64,000 bases of DNA from Nakamurella flava (GCF_005298075.1 NZ_SZZH01000001.1:62001-126000); one strand, 5' to 3'. Counted from the first letter of the stretch, positions 8,156 through 17,293 are shown. The notes: generated from the sequence alone by a model not told the origin. Made by a program: numbers and translations.

Positions 8156-9955
8156 ATGACTGCCGCCGGATTCCGCCCGCCACCGGACTTCTCGACCCGC
8201 CCGACGTTGACCGGGACGTTCGGCATGGTGGCGTCGACGCACTGGATCGCGTCGGCCACCGGGCAGGCGGTGCTGGAGCGCGGCGGTACGGCGGCCGATG
8301 CGGCCGTGGCCGCCGCGTTCGTGCTGCACGTCGTCGAACCCCACCTCAACGGCCCCGGCGGTGATCTCACCGCGATCGTCCAGCCGGCCGGAGGGCGACC
8401 CCGCGTCCTGGCCGGGCAGGGACCGGCCCCAGCGGCCGCGACCATCGCCGCCTACCGCCAGATGGGGCTGACGGCGGTACCTGGTTCCGGGGCGCTGGCC
8501 GCCGCGGTGCCGGGAGCGGTCGACGCCTGGCTGCTGCTCCTGCGCGACCACGGGACGTGGGAGGTGGCCGATGTGCTCGACTTCGCCATCGGCTACGCCC
8601 GCACCGGGCACCCCGTCCTGGAGCGGGTCAGTGCGACCATCGCGGCCAGCGCGCCGCTGTTTCGCGAGCACTGGCCGTCCTCGGCCACGGCCTGGTTGGC
8701 CGACGGCGTCCCGCGCCCCGGGGCCCTGCTGCGCCTCCCCACCTGGGCCGGCACCCTGCAGCGACTGGTGGCGGCCGGCCGGGGGACCAGCCGGGAGGCG
8801 CGGATCGACGCCGTCCGCCGGGAATGGTCGACCGGCTTCGTCGCCGAAGCCATCGACACCGCCGTCCGCCGACCGCATCGGCACTCGACCGGGTCCGAGC
8901 ACCCCGGCGTCCTCACCGCCGGCGACCTGGCCGGCTGGTCGGCGACCTGGGAGGACCCGGTCTCGCTCGACCTCGGAACGGCCTGGGGCGGGTGGACGGT
9001 CCACAAGGCTGGGGCCTGGACCCAGGGACCGGCGCTGCTGGCCGCTCTCCGGCTGTTGCGCGACCTGCCCGACGAGGCCGTCGACCCGGCCACCGCATTC
9101 GGCGTCCACCACCTGGTCGAGGCCCAGAAGCTGGCCCTGGCCGACCGGGACTCCTGGTTCGCCGACGACCCGGGCGTCCCGCTGACCACACTGCTGAGCG
9201 CCGACTACGCCACCGAGCGGGGGCGGCTCATCGATGCGGCGGCCTCGGGCGAGTTCCGGCCCGGCCGGCCGGACGGACGCGACCCCTGGCTGCCGCCGCT
9301 GCGAGTGACCGGCGATGAAGGGGCAGACGCGTCGGCCGGTGAACCGACGGTCCGCCCGAACGGCGCTGCCCGGGGCGACACCTGCCATCTGGACGTCGTG
9401 GACCGGTGGGGCACGGTCATCTCCGCCACGCCGTCCGGAGGGTGGCTGCAGTCGTCCCCCCACATCCCGGAGCTCGGATTCTGCCTGGGCACCCGCCTGC
9501 AGATGACCTGGCTCGACGGGTCGTCGCCCTCGGCGTTGCAGCCCGGTCGACGACCCCGCAGCACCCTCACCCCGACCCTGCTGACCCGACCGGACGGTGC
9601 CGTCGCCGCTCTCGGGTCACCGGGGGGCGATCAGCAGGACCAGTGGCAGTTGCCGTATCTGGTCCGCCTGCTGCGCGGCGGGTTCGGCCCGCAGCAGGCC
9701 ATCGACGCGCCGACCTTTCACACCACGGCCCTGGTGGGCTCGTTCTGGCCCCGCGAGTACGACCCGGCCGGTCTGACCATCGAAAGCCGCTACCCGGCTG
9801 ACGTTCTCGACGAGCTGACCCGACGCGGCCATCGGGTCACCACCGCGGGGGACTGGGCGCTGGGTCGGCTGTCGACCGCCGGGCGGGACGCCGACGGCCT
9901 GCTCTACGCCGCGGCCAACCCGCGGGGGATGCAGGGGTATGCCGTGGGACGGTGA
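8156..9955 (+). CDS. ggt: Gamma-glutamyltransferase family protein (Ntn hydrolase)
   Basis: The 599-residue length and layout fit gamma-glutamyltransferase/glutathione-hydrolase-type Ntn hydrolases, which self-cleave to expose an N-terminal Thr. The N-terminal part reads GQAVLERGGTAADAAVAAAFVLHVVEPHLNGPGGD, the classic large-subunit signature. The probable self-processing site is ARGDTCHLDVVDRWG, with Thr409 as the nucleophile; standard enzymes read TTHLSVVD, so the residue before the Thr is Asp here. The late glycine motif GSPGGDQQ is present. No signal peptide is visible although many family members are exported. A TACGGT element ends 5 nt before the ATG, suggesting a leaderless start. Actinobacteria use mycothiol, so the substrate may not be glutathione; family members also include cephalosporin acylases and capsule depolymerases. 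Confidence 0.85.
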   Translation: MTAAGFRPPPDFSTRPTLTGTFGMVASTHWIASATGQAVLERGGTAADAAVAAAFVLHVVEPHLNGPGGDLTAIVQPAGGRPRVLAGQGPAPAAATIAAYRQMGLTAVPGSGALAAAVPGAVDAWLLLLRDHGTWEVADVLDFAIGYARTGHPVLERVSATIAASAPLFREHWPSSATAWLADGVPRPGALLRLPTWAGTLQRLVAAGRGTSREARIDAVRREWSTGFVAEAIDTAVRRPHRHSTGSEHPGVLTAGDLAGWSATWEDPVSLDLGTAWGGWTVHKAGAWTQGPALLAALRLLRDLPDEAVDPATAFGVHHLVEAQKLALADRDSWFADDPGVPLTTLLSADYATERGRLIDAAASGEFRPGRPDGRDPWLPPLRVTGDEGADASAGEPTVRPNGAARGDTCHLDVVDRWGTVISATPSGGWLQSSPHIPELGFCLGTRLQMTWLDGSSPSALQPGRRPRSTLTPTLLTRPDGAVAALGSPGGDQQDQWQLPYLVRLLRGGFGPQQAIDAPTFHTTALVGSFWPREYDPAGLTIESRYPADVLDELTRRGHRVTTAGDWALGRLSTAGRDADGLLYAAANPRGMQGYAVGR

Positions 9956-10046
9956 GACGGCGTTGGAGTGGGCCGGGCTCGGGTGACAAATCGCCTGTCC
10001 GTCATTCCGGCGTATTGGGTGCGCTGGATCCATCGAGGGGGCGTCC

Positions 10047-10316
10047 ATGGCGACCTACCGCGTTCGTCCCAGCAAGCAGCAGGCGGTCTTCACCGCAGTC
10101 GGCGCCGTCGTCACCGGGACGGTGGGAACGGTGATGATGATCAGCCAGGGGAAGGTGACCTGGTTCCTCGCCGTCTGGCTGCTGTTCGTCGTCGGCATCG
10201 CCGGAATGTCGTTGTGGTCGGCGTTCGCTCGCAACGGACACCTGCAGACGATCGAGGTCGAAGAGGGCGACAAGCCCCCGGCCCGATTCGGCCAGGTCAT
10301 GGAGCGCCGGGACTAG
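10047..10316 (+). CDS. Small two-helix membrane protein, function unknown
   Basis: This 89-residue protein has two predicted membrane helices, at about residues 14-33 and 38-58, and a short charged tail ending QVMERRD. The ATG is preceded by GAGGGG at a good distance. Coding bias is normal for the genome. It is unrelated by sequence to the GGT gene 90 nt upstream, although both read rightward. No family is recognised and no function is proposed. Confidence 0.7.
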   Translation: MATYRVRPSKQQAVFTAVGAVVTGTVGTVMMISQGKVTWFLAVWLLFVVGIAGMSLWSAFARNGHLQTIEVEEGDKPPARFGQVMERRD

Positions 10317-10486
10317 CACTCGTCCGATCTCTGTCCCCGATCCGACGCCAGAGATGCCTGCGCCGTGAGGTGTGATGTTCGGGCATCGCCCAGTGGTCGT
10401 CGGAGGAGGTCCGTGGTGAGAAGAGCCGTCCCGAGCGGGGTGGTGGCTGACGGTTCCCGTCGCCGGAGGGGCCCGGGCGCCCACAG

Positions 10487-11707
10487 ATGAGCGCATCCCC
10501 GGTCGGCGGTGACCCGTCGCCCCCGTTGGCCCCCGGATCGCCGCAGTGGCGGCACTTCACCATGGCGCTGTTCCTGGCCGGGTTCGCCTCGTTCGTCCTG
10601 ATCTTCTCTCCGCAGGCGTTCCTCGCCGCCATCTCCGCCGACCTGGACGTATCGCCCGGGACGGCGGCGGGCACCGTGTCGGCTGCCGCGCTGGGCGTCG
10701 CCGTCGGAGTGCTCGGGTGGGCCGGGATCTCCGACCGGACCGGCCGGGTCCGGGCCATGCGGTGGTCGCTGCTGGCGGGCGTGACCCTCGCCGCGATCGT
10801 CCCCGTCCTGCCGACGATCGAGCTGATCCTGGCGGTCCGCTTCCTGGAGGGTGTGCTGGTCGGGGCGGCCCCGGCGGTCGGGATGGCCCACATCGCCGAA
10901 CGCGTCTCCGGCCCGGCTGCCGTCCGGGCGGCCGGTACGTTCATCGCCGGCAACACCTTCGGGGGCCTGGTCGGTCGGCTGCTGTCGGGGGCCGCTGCCG
11001 AGATCGGCGGCTGGCGGCTGGCCTTCCTCACCTCGACGGTCGCCGCCGCGCTCGCGGCGGCCGCGTTCCTGTACCTGACTCGCGGGCCCTCCACCGGCCG
11101 GCCGGCGCCGGCCGCGTCGATCCGCGCGGGCGCGGTGGCGAACCTGCGCGACCCGTTCATGGTCACGCTGTACCTGCTGGGTTTCCTGCTGATGGGGTCT
11201 TTCGGGGTCGTCTACAACTTCCTCGGATACCACCTGCAGGAGCAGCCTTTCGGGCTGTCCGCGGCGGTGGCCAGCAGTGTGTTCCTGGTCTATCTCGCGG
11301 GCACCCTGGCGGCCAGCCGGTCGGGTCTGCTGGCGGCGCGGCTGGGGACCACCGGCGCGCTGTTCGCCGGAATCGCCGCGATGCTCTGTTCGCTCGCGGC
11401 GATGGCGTCGTCGTCGCTGGTGCTGACCATCGGCGGTCTGATCCTGTTCACCGTCGGCTGTTTCACCGCCCACCCACTGGCCAGCGGGCTGACCGGCCGG
11501 TCGGCGCGGACCGGGCGATCGCAGGCGACGGCGCTGTACCAGATCGCCTGGCTGAGCGGCATCAGTGTCTTCGGTTGGCTCGGCGGGATCGTCTTCGCCA
11601 GCGGGGGGTGGGGCGCGACCCTGAGGCTGGTCGCCGGGATGTGTGTCGTGGCCGTCCTGCTCGCCGGGGTGGGGGGACTGCTCGCCCGCCGACGGCGGCC
11701 CGCCTAA
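10487..11707 (+). CDS. MFS transporter (YnfM/arabinose-efflux-like drug carrier)
   Basis: This 406-residue carrier of the major facilitator superfamily has twelve hydrophobic segments in two halves. The loop between segments 2 and 3 reads WAGISDRTGRVRAMRW, a recognisable version of the G-x3-D-R-x-G-R-R signature. An Ala/Gly-rich helix reading GVLVGAAPAVGMAHIAERV corresponds to helix 4-5 of YnfM-like exporters. Such proteins export drugs or metabolites by proton antiport; the substrate is not predictable. There is no clear ribosome binding site before the ATG, and no in-frame start exists upstream. The stop overlaps the convergent sirtuin gene by 4 bp. The 170 bp before it contain no gene that I can support. 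Confidence 0.87.
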   Translation: MSASPVGGDPSPPLAPGSPQWRHFTMALFLAGFASFVLIFSPQAFLAAISADLDVSPGTAAGTVSAAALGVAVGVLGWAGISDRTGRVRAMRWSLLAGVTLAAIVPVLPTIELILAVRFLEGVLVGAAPAVGMAHIAERVSGPAAVRAAGTFIAGNTFGGLVGRLLSGAAAEIGGWRLAFLTSTVAAALAAAAFLYLTRGPSTGRPAPAASIRAGAVANLRDPFMVTLYLLGFLLMGSFGVVYNFLGYHLQEQPFGLSAAVASSVFLVYLAGTLAASRSGLLAARLGTTGALFAGIAAMLCSLAAMASSSLVLTIGGLILFTVGCFTAHPLASGLTGRSARTGRSQATALYQIAWLSGISVFGWLGGIVFASGGWGATLRLVAGMCVVAVLLAGVGGLLARRRRPA

Positions 11708-12588
11708 CGCAACCGGCTGGCCAGTTCCGGCAGCACCGCCGAGCACCCGTCGTGGACCCGCAGCACGGCGAGCGGGTCGCCGCGGGTGATGCCCCGGTTG
11801 ACCAGCACGATCGGGATGCCCCGCTTGGCCGCGTGCCGGACGAAACGCAGTCCGCTCATCACCGTCAGGGACGTCCCGGCCGCGACCATCGCCTCGGCCT
11901 GCTCGACGGCCGCGTAGCAGCGGGCGACCCGGTCGGCGGGGACGGTCTCACCGAAGAAGACGACGTCCGGTTTCAGGACCCCACCGCACGACGTGCAGGG
12001 CACCACCCGGAAGGTCGAGGTGTCGTCGTACTCGACGTCGCCGTCCGGCGCGACGTGGATGGGCGCATCGGCGCCGAAGCCCGGGTTCGCCTCGGTCAGT
12101 CGCTCGTGCAGGACCTGCCGTGACGTGATGCGGCGGCAGTTCAGGCAGACGACCTCGTCGATGCGCCCGTGCAGGTCGACGACGCTGCGACTGCCGGCCT
12201 GTTCGTGGAGTCCGTCGACGTTCTGCGTGATGAGGGTGGGGAGCAGTCCGGCCGCCTCCAGGGCCGCGACCGCCCGGTGCCCCGCATTCGGCACGGCCGT
12301 GCCGATGCGCTGCCAGCCCAGGTGGCTGCGCGCCCAGTACCGCTGCTGAGCGGTGTACCCGGAGACGAACTGGTCGTAGGTCATCGGCGAACGCGGGGGA
12401 CTGTCCGGGCCCCGGTAGTCGGGGATCCCGGAGTCGGTGGACAGGCCGGCCCCGGTGAGCACGACCAGCCGCCGACCGGCCAGGACACGGGCGGCGTCCG
12501 TTGCCGTGCCGAGCGGGGCGCTGACCGACCCCTCGCGCGGGGTCGCCGCTATGGGTGCCCCGGCCGGGGTCAGCGCAGTGGCGTCCAC
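11704..12588 (-). CDS. Sir2-family NAD-dependent protein deacetylase
   Basis: This 294-residue sirtuin removes acetyl or acyl groups from protein lysines using NAD+. It has the NAD-binding GAGLSTDSGIPDYRG block near residue 46, the TQNVDGLHEQAG catalytic segment and the catalytic His in DLHGRIDEV. A four-Cys zinc module is complete (CLNC and CTSC), and GETVP/AGTSL follow in order. Length and motifs fit the class II/III bacterial type. The first 25-30 residues before the NAD-binding core are low-complexity, so a start a little downstream is possible. It overlaps the MFS stop by 4 bp in convergent orientation. A Pat-type acetyltransferase and an AcuC-type deacetylase lie 8 kb away, making a second deacetylase for the same modification. 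Confidence 0.93.
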   Translation of the reverse strand: MDATALTPAGAPIAATPREGSVSAPLGTATDAARVLAGRRLVVLTGAGLSTDSGIPDYRGPDSPPRSPMTYDQFVSGYTAQQRYWARSHLGWQRIGTAVPNAGHRAVAALEAAGLLPTLITQNVDGLHEQAGSRSVVDLHGRIDEVVCLNCRRITSRQVLHERLTEANPGFGADAPIHVAPDGDVEYDDTSTFRVVPCTSCGGVLKPDVVFFGETVPADRVARCYAAVEQAEAMVAAGTSLTVMSGLRFVRHAAKRGIPIVLVNRGITRGDPLAVLRVHDGCSAVLPELASRLR

Positions 12589-12628
12589 CGCCGCCAGGGT
12601 ACGGAACGCCGGCCGTGCACGACCGGTG

Positions 12629-13864
12629 TCATCCCTCGTCGGGGACTTCGTCGGTTTCGCCGGGGCCCACGGCCGCGGGTGCGGCGGCCGCCGGGCGATG
12701 CGCCAGCGCGATGAGGGGGAACAGCAGCACCGAGAGCATCCCGGCGCCGACGAGCGCGGTGGCCACCGGGACCTGCAGGTCGCCGGCCTCGACCCCGATA
12801 CCGGTCACCGCGACGATGATGGGCAGACCGGTCGCCGTGAACAGCACCAGCGCCCGGGTGTCCGCCCCACCGGCACCCCGTGGGCGGTTGAACAGGCCGG
12901 TCAGCCCACGGACGACGAGCAGCATGACGAGGAAGATCGGCAGCAGGACCAGGGCGGCCGGGCTGGACAGCAGCGACGACAGATCGAACGTCAGGCCGGT
13001 GGTGATGAAGAAGAACGGCACCACGAATCCGAAACCCAGCCCGTCCAGCTTGCTCTCGATCACCTCGCGGTCCTTCTTCTCGGCCGAGGACAGCAGGACG
13101 CGGGTGAGCGCACCGGCGACGAACGCGCCCAGCAGCATGTCCAGGTCCAGCCACAGGGACAGGCCGACCAGAGCGAAGACCAGCACCATGACCAGTCGCA
13201 CGGCGAACTGGCCGCTGGTGTGCAGCGTGCCGCTGATGATGCGGTGCAGGCGCCGGTGCGGTCCGCGGGCGGCCAGGAACAGGGCCGCCGCGGCGATGAT
13301 GACGAAGAACAGCAGCACCACCGTCGCGGGCCCCGGTTCGCGGCCGGACAGGAAGATCGAGATGGCGATCAGCGGACCGAACTCGCCGGCCGCGCCGATC
13401 GCCAGCACGGCCGTGCCGAACGGGGTGGTGAGCTCCCCGGCGTCCCGGAGGACCGGCATCAGGGTGCCCAGGGCGGTGCTGGTCAGAGCGATCGCGATGT
13501 AGACGATCGCGGCGTTCGACGGCGCCGGCACCACCGTGACCGCCACCAGGGCGACCACCAGCGCGCCGGCCAGCGACACCACCCAGCCGAGTCCGGCCCG
13601 ACGCAATGGACGGCCGGCGATGCGGGCGACGTCGATCTCGTTGCCGGCCAGGAAGAACAGCATGACCAGACCGAGATTGGCCGCCGTCTGGACCAGGTCG
13701 CTCGGTGGGATCCAGCCGAGCAGCGGCGGGCCGACGATGATGCCGAGCGCGATCTCGAAGACGACGAGCGGGATCTTGACCCAGCGAGCCAGCCCACTCA
13801 TCAGCAGGGGGGCCAGGGCGGCGAGCAGCGCGACGCCGAGGACCGCGTACAGGTCGTCGTTCAT
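12629..13864 (-). CDS. CPA2-type cation/proton antiporter (Kef/NhaS3-like)
   Basis: This is a 411-residue integral membrane protein with about 12-13 helices of the Na+/H+ exchanger fold. Motifs include EIALGIIVGPPLLG in the third helix, FFLAGNEIDVARI and an ALTSTALGTLMPVL segment. A second half begins with AFVAGALTRVLL, and the region FFFITTGLTFDL corresponds to the conserved discontinuous helix. No C-terminal TrkA-N regulatory domain is present, so it resembles short CPA2 members. The open frame extends upstream to 13969, but ATG at 13864 (MNDDLYAVLG) is chosen because the extra 35 residues are Arg/Gly-rich without hydrophobic character. It is 40 bp from the sirtuin start on the same strand. 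The role is ion and pH homeostasis; whether it carries Na+ or K+ cannot be read. Confidence 0.9.
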   Translation of the reverse strand: MNDDLYAVLGVALLAALAPLLMSGLARWVKIPLVVFEIALGIIVGPPLLGWIPPSDLVQTAANLGLVMLFFLAGNEIDVARIAGRPLRRAGLGWVVSLAGALVVALVAVTVVPAPSNAAIVYIAIALTSTALGTLMPVLRDAGELTTPFGTAVLAIGAAGEFGPLIAISIFLSGREPGPATVVLLFFVIIAAAALFLAARGPHRRLHRIISGTLHTSGQFAVRLVMVLVFALVGLSLWLDLDMLLGAFVAGALTRVLLSSAEKKDREVIESKLDGLGFGFVVPFFFITTGLTFDLSSLLSSPAALVLLPIFLVMLLVVRGLTGLFNRPRGAGGADTRALVLFTATGLPIIVAVTGIGVEAGDLQVPVATALVGAGMLSVLLFPLIALAHRPAAAAPAAVGPGETDEVPDEG

Positions 13865-14192
13865 CGGGCCAGCCGATCGGCCGGTCGGCACGCATCTTCC
13901 ACGTCCCCATGATCGGGGGCGGGGGCCGCTGCGTCCCCGCTGGTTCGCAAGGAACACCGGGACGGGCATGAATGAGTTGACACAACGGGCAAAACGGACG
14001 GAAGTCGGCGCGCATCGCGCAACTGTTTCTCAGGGCGCGACAAAAGCCTGTGGCAATCGCGTGAGAAAGGTTGCCTGGCCTAGGCAGGACGAGTACGAAC
14101 AACATACCGAGGGCGCCCACCGAGTCGCCCGAGGAACCTCCCCAGGGGCGTCGGAGCGACGCCCGAAACCCTCAGTGCAGAGGAGTTTTCGT
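13865..14192. promoter_or_regulatory. Divergent intergenic region before fdhA, with a 15-bp dyad
   Basis: This 328-bp region between the antiporter and fdhA holds no gene that I can support. It contains TTGACA at 13977-13982 without a convincing -10 at 16-18 bp. A dyad TGCCT-N5-AGGCA lies at 14072-14086, about 107 bp before the fdhA start. A strong AGGAG (14181-14185) serves fdhA. The dyad could be an operator; this is inference only. Confidence 0.4.
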
Positions 14193-15425
14193 ATGGCTGG
14201 AAATCGCGGAGTCACCTACCAGGGACCCGGCAAGGTCAGTGTCGAGACCATCGACTACCCCACCTTCGAACTCAAGGACGGACCGGGGGTCAACCCCGCC
14301 AACGTCGGCCGCAAGGTCCCCCACGGCGCCATCCTGAAGGTCGTCACCACCAACATCTGCGGCTCCGACCAGCACATGGTCCGCGGCCGCACCACCGCCC
14401 CCGAGGGCCTCGTCCTCGGCCACGAGATCACCGGCGAGGTCGTGGAAGTCGGCCCCGGAGTCGAGTTCGTCAAGGTCGGCGACATCGCGTCCGTGCCGTT
14501 CAACATCGCCTGCGGGCGCTGCAAGAACTGCAAGGAGGGCAAGACCGGCATCTGTCTGAACGTCAACCCCGACCGGCCCGGTTCGGCGTACGGATACGTC
14601 GACATGGGCGGCTGGGTCGGCGGCCAGGCCGAGTACGTGCTCGTGCCGTATGCCGACTGGAACCTGCTGGTCTTCCCGGACCGTGACCAGGCGCTGGAGA
14701 AGATCACCGACCTGACCATGCTGTCGGACATCTTCCCGACCGGTTTCCACGGCGCCTACACCGCCGGGACCAAGCCCGGTTCGACCGTCTACGTGGCCGG
14801 CGCTGGGCCGGTCGGTCTCGCGGCCGCCGCCTCGGCCCGCCTGCTGGGGGCCGCCGTCGTCATCGTCGGTGACCTGCAGGAGGACCGGCTGGAGCAGGCC
14901 CGCAAGCACGGTTTCGAGACGGTCGACGTCTCCAAGGGTGACCCGCGGGACCAGATCGAGCAGATCCTCGGCGTGCCGGAGGTCGACTGCGGTGTGGACG
15001 CCGTCGGTTTCGAGGCCCGCGGTCACGGAGCGGGGGCCGGCAAGGAGGCCCCGGCGACCGTGCTGAACTCGCTCATGGAGATCACCGCCGCCGGTGGCGG
15101 ACTGGGCATCCCCGGTCTCTACGTCACTGGTGACCCGGGTGCCGTCGATGACGCGGCCAAGGTCGGTTCGCTGTCCATCCGCCTGGGCCTGGGCTGGGCC
15201 AAGTCGCACTCGTTCGCGACCGGCCAGTGCCCGGTGATGAAGTACCACCGCGGTCTGATGAACGCGATCCTGCACGACCGGGTCAACATCGCCGAGATCG
15301 TCAACGCCACCGTCATCGGCCTGGACGACGCGCCGGCCGGCTACCGCGAGTTCGACTCCGGGGTCGCCCGCAAGTACGTCCTGGACCCGCACAACATGAC
15401 CGGCAAGGTCACCTCGGTCAACTGA
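14193..15425 (+). CDS. fdhA: Glutathione-independent formaldehyde dehydrogenase (zinc alcohol dehydrogenase family)
   Basis: This 410-residue medium-chain zinc dehydrogenase closely matches the glutathione-independent formaldehyde dehydrogenase/dismutase group. That group oxidises formaldehyde to formate with tightly bound NAD+. The catalytic zinc ligand Cys lies in TTNICGSDQHMVRG. GHEITGEVVEVG supplies the His-Glu pair, and the structural zinc is held by CGRCKNCKEGKTGIC. The Rossmann motif is VYVAGAGPVGLAAAASA, and the long insertion typical of this subgroup is present (VGFEARGHGAGAGKEAP). The frame is open far upstream, but ATG at 14193 has AGGAG 8 nt before it and gives the family N-terminus. 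It is monocistronic and ends in a strong hairpin. Detoxification of formaldehyde is the likely role. Confidence 0.93.
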   Translation: MAGNRGVTYQGPGKVSVETIDYPTFELKDGPGVNPANVGRKVPHGAILKVVTTNICGSDQHMVRGRTTAPEGLVLGHEITGEVVEVGPGVEFVKVGDIASVPFNIACGRCKNCKEGKTGICLNVNPDRPGSAYGYVDMGGWVGGQAEYVLVPYADWNLLVFPDRDQALEKITDLTMLSDIFPTGFHGAYTAGTKPGSTVYVAGAGPVGLAAAASARLLGAAVVIVGDLQEDRLEQARKHGFETVDVSKGDPRDQIEQILGVPEVDCGVDAVGFEARGHGAGAGKEAPATVLNSLMEITAAGGGLGIPGLYVTGDPGAVDDAAKVGSLSIRLGLGWAKSHSFATGQCPVMKYHRGLMNAILHDRVNIAEIVNATVIGLDDAPAGYREFDSGVARKYVLDPHNMTGKVTSVN

Positions 15426-15444
15426 CCGGCGGACTCACGAACAG

Positions 15445-15482
15445 CAGAAGGGCCGGAACCCGTTGGGGTTCCGGCCCTTCTG
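15445..15482. terminator. Hairpin terminator between fdhA and ideR
   Basis: A perfect 17-bp stem (CAGAAGGGCCGGAACCC at 15445-15461 and its complement at 15466-15482) has a 4-nt GTTG loop. It lies 20 nt after the fdhA stop and 25 nt before the convergent ideR stop, so it can serve both strands. There is no U-tract, as is common in actinobacteria. Confidence 0.85.
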
Positions 15483-15507
15483 CCGTGTGGCCAGGTGACC
15501 GGCGCGG

Positions 15508-16197
15508 TCAGGCGGCCGGCCGGACGTGGATCCCGTGGGCGATCTCGGACGACAACTCGGTGCGCGCCTCCCCGGTGATCGCGACGAGCACACCCTGGTC
15601 GGACTCGAACTCGAGGACCGCGCCCGGAACGATCCCGCCCTTGCGGAGCTCGGCCATCACACTGGGCTGGTTCTGCACCATCTCGAAGATCTGCAGCACC
15701 TCCCAGCGCCCACCGCGCTGCGCGGCGGTCTCGACCCGGACGAGTTCGCCGACCCGCTCGGCCGGCGGGTCGGTCTTCTCGCCGAGCTCGGCCAGCCCCG
15801 GGATCGGGTTGCCGTAGGGGGAGGTCTGCGGGTGGCCCAGCAGCGCGACGAGCCGCTGCTCCACCTGCTCGCTCATCACGTGCTCCCACCGACAGGCCTC
15901 GACGTGGACCGCGTCCCAGTCCAGGCCGATCACGTCGAGCAGCAGCCGCTCGGCCAGACGGTGCTTGCGCATCACGGCCGTCGCCCGCTCACGACCGCGG
16001 TCGGTCAATTCCAGGTGCCGGTCGTCGGAGACGACGAGCAGGCCGTCGCGTTGCATCCGGGCCACCGTCTGGCTGACGGTCGGCCCACTCTGGTTGAGGC
16101 GTTCGGCGATACGAGCCCGGAGAGGCACGACGCCCTCTTCTTCGAGTTCGAACACCGTCCGCAGGTACATCTCGGTCGTGTCGATGAGGTCATTCAC
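15508..16197 (-). CDS. ideR: Iron-dependent repressor of the DtxR/IdeR family
   Basis: This 229-residue metalloregulator has an N-terminal winged helix (about residues 4-72, with RIAERLNQSGPTVSQTVARMQ as the recognition part). A metal-binding dimerisation domain (about 73-140) and a C-terminal SH3-like domain (about 150-225) follow. All known IdeR metal ligands are visible: Met10, the H-x3-E pair in KHRLAERLL, and H-x3-C-x2-E-H in VHVEACRWEH. The length matches M. tuberculosis IdeR. With Fe2+ bound, the family represses iron uptake and activates storage genes. A TACGAT -10 element lies at 16230-16225, and AAAAGGGGA upstream of the start can act as ribosome binding site. I saw no IdeR box in front of the iron/B12-type ABC genes of this window. 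Confidence 0.95.
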   Translation of the reverse strand: MNDLIDTTEMYLRTVFELEEEGVVPLRARIAERLNQSGPTVSQTVARMQRDGLLVVSDDRHLELTDRGRERATAVMRKHRLAERLLLDVIGLDWDAVHVEACRWEHVMSEQVEQRLVALLGHPQTSPYGNPIPGLAELGEKTDPPAERVGELVRVETAAQRGGRWEVLQIFEMVQNQPSVMAELRKGGIVPGAVLEFESDQGVLVAITGEARTELSSEIAHGIHVRPAA

Positions 16198-16322
16198 CGT
16201 TCGCGTCCCCTTTTCGCCGTGACGATCGTACCCACAAGTGCCGCCCTCTCCCCGGTGCGCCCGGCCGTCGACGCCAGAGGCGAAGGGCCCGGGTGCGCAC
16301 CACCGTGGGCCACACTGACGGC

Positions 16323-17207
16323 ATGACCGACACCTGGGAACGCAACGCGCCGGTGCTGTCCGCCGGGGACGTCCTGGCCCGCCTCCGACAGTCCGACGCG
16401 AACGCGACGAACCCGTCCCGCCCCATCGTGCTGGACGTGCGGTGGACCTTGGCCGGCTCCGATCTCAACGCCTACCTGGAGGGGCATATTCCGGGAGCCC
16501 TGTTCCTCGACCTCGATCGCGACCTGGCCGGCGAGGCCGGGGCCGGTGGTCGCCACCCGCTCCCGGACCCGGACGAGCTCCAGCGGGTCTGGCGGTCCTG
16601 CGGGATCGACGACGATTCGTCCGTCGTGGTCTACGACGGCGGTAATGGTCTGCCGTCCGCGCGGGCGTGGTGGTTGCTGCGATGGTCCGGACTGGTCGAC
16701 GTGCAGGTGCTCGACGGGGGCTGGCCGGCGTGGCTGGCGGCCGGCGGCGAGACGGAGACCGGCCCCGGCGGAGCCCCCCGGGCGGGACGGGTGAGCGTCC
16801 GTCCGGGGGCGATGCCGGTGGTGGACATCGACGAGGCGGCCGCGTTGGCCGACGGGTCCGACGGCACCGGTGGTCGGCTCCTCGACGCGCGGGCCCCCGA
16901 GCGTTTTCGCGGCGACGTCGAACCCATGGACCCGGTCGCCGGCCACATCCCCGGTGCGGTCAACCTGCCGTCGTCGCACCTGACCGAAGGCGGCCTCTTC
17001 CGGTCGCCGCAGGAGCTGCGACTGGTGTTCGCCGTCGCCGGCGTCACCGCCGACGGCCCGCGCGCGGCGGCCTCCTGCGGATCGGGGATCACCGCCTCCC
17101 AGACCGTGCTGGCCGCCGAGGTCGCCGGACTGCCGATGGCGCTGTTCCCCGGGTCGTACTCGCAGTGGTGCGCGCAGGGCCGCGAGGTCGCCACCGGCGA
17201 CGGCTGA
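16323..17207 (+). CDS. Tandem-rhodanese sulfurtransferase
   Basis: This 294-residue protein has two rhodanese domains, as in thiosulfate/3-mercaptopyruvate sulfurtransferases that move sulfane sulfur to cyanide or other thiols. The first domain (about residues 10-135) is non-catalytic and includes GHIPGALFLDLD. The second (about 155-290) carries GHIPGAVNLPSS and the active-site loop SCGSGITAS with Cys252. That loop fits the mercaptopyruvate-type CG(S/T)G version more than the CRKGV thiosulfate type. A frame opens at 16293, but ATG at 16323 (MTDTWERN) is preferred because CACACT, close to a -10 element, lies 6 nt before it as in leaderless genes. It is divergent from ideR with only 125 bp between them, so the two promoters are back to back. 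Confidence 0.9.
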   Translation: MTDTWERNAPVLSAGDVLARLRQSDANATNPSRPIVLDVRWTLAGSDLNAYLEGHIPGALFLDLDRDLAGEAGAGGRHPLPDPDELQRVWRSCGIDDDSSVVVYDGGNGLPSARAWWLLRWSGLVDVQVLDGGWPAWLAAGGETETGPGGAPRAGRVSVRPGAMPVVDIDEAAALADGSDGTGGRLLDARAPERFRGDVEPMDPVAGHIPGAVNLPSSHLTEGGLFRSPQELRLVFAVAGVTADGPRAAASCGSGITASQTVLAAEVAGLPMALFPGSYSQWCAQGREVATGDG

Positions 17208-17293
17208 ATGCTGGGCGACTGCACAACCAGGTCACGGGAGGCGCCTGGGCATGGCTCAGCGAGCACACAGGCTGGCTACCGAAGCTCAGCTGC

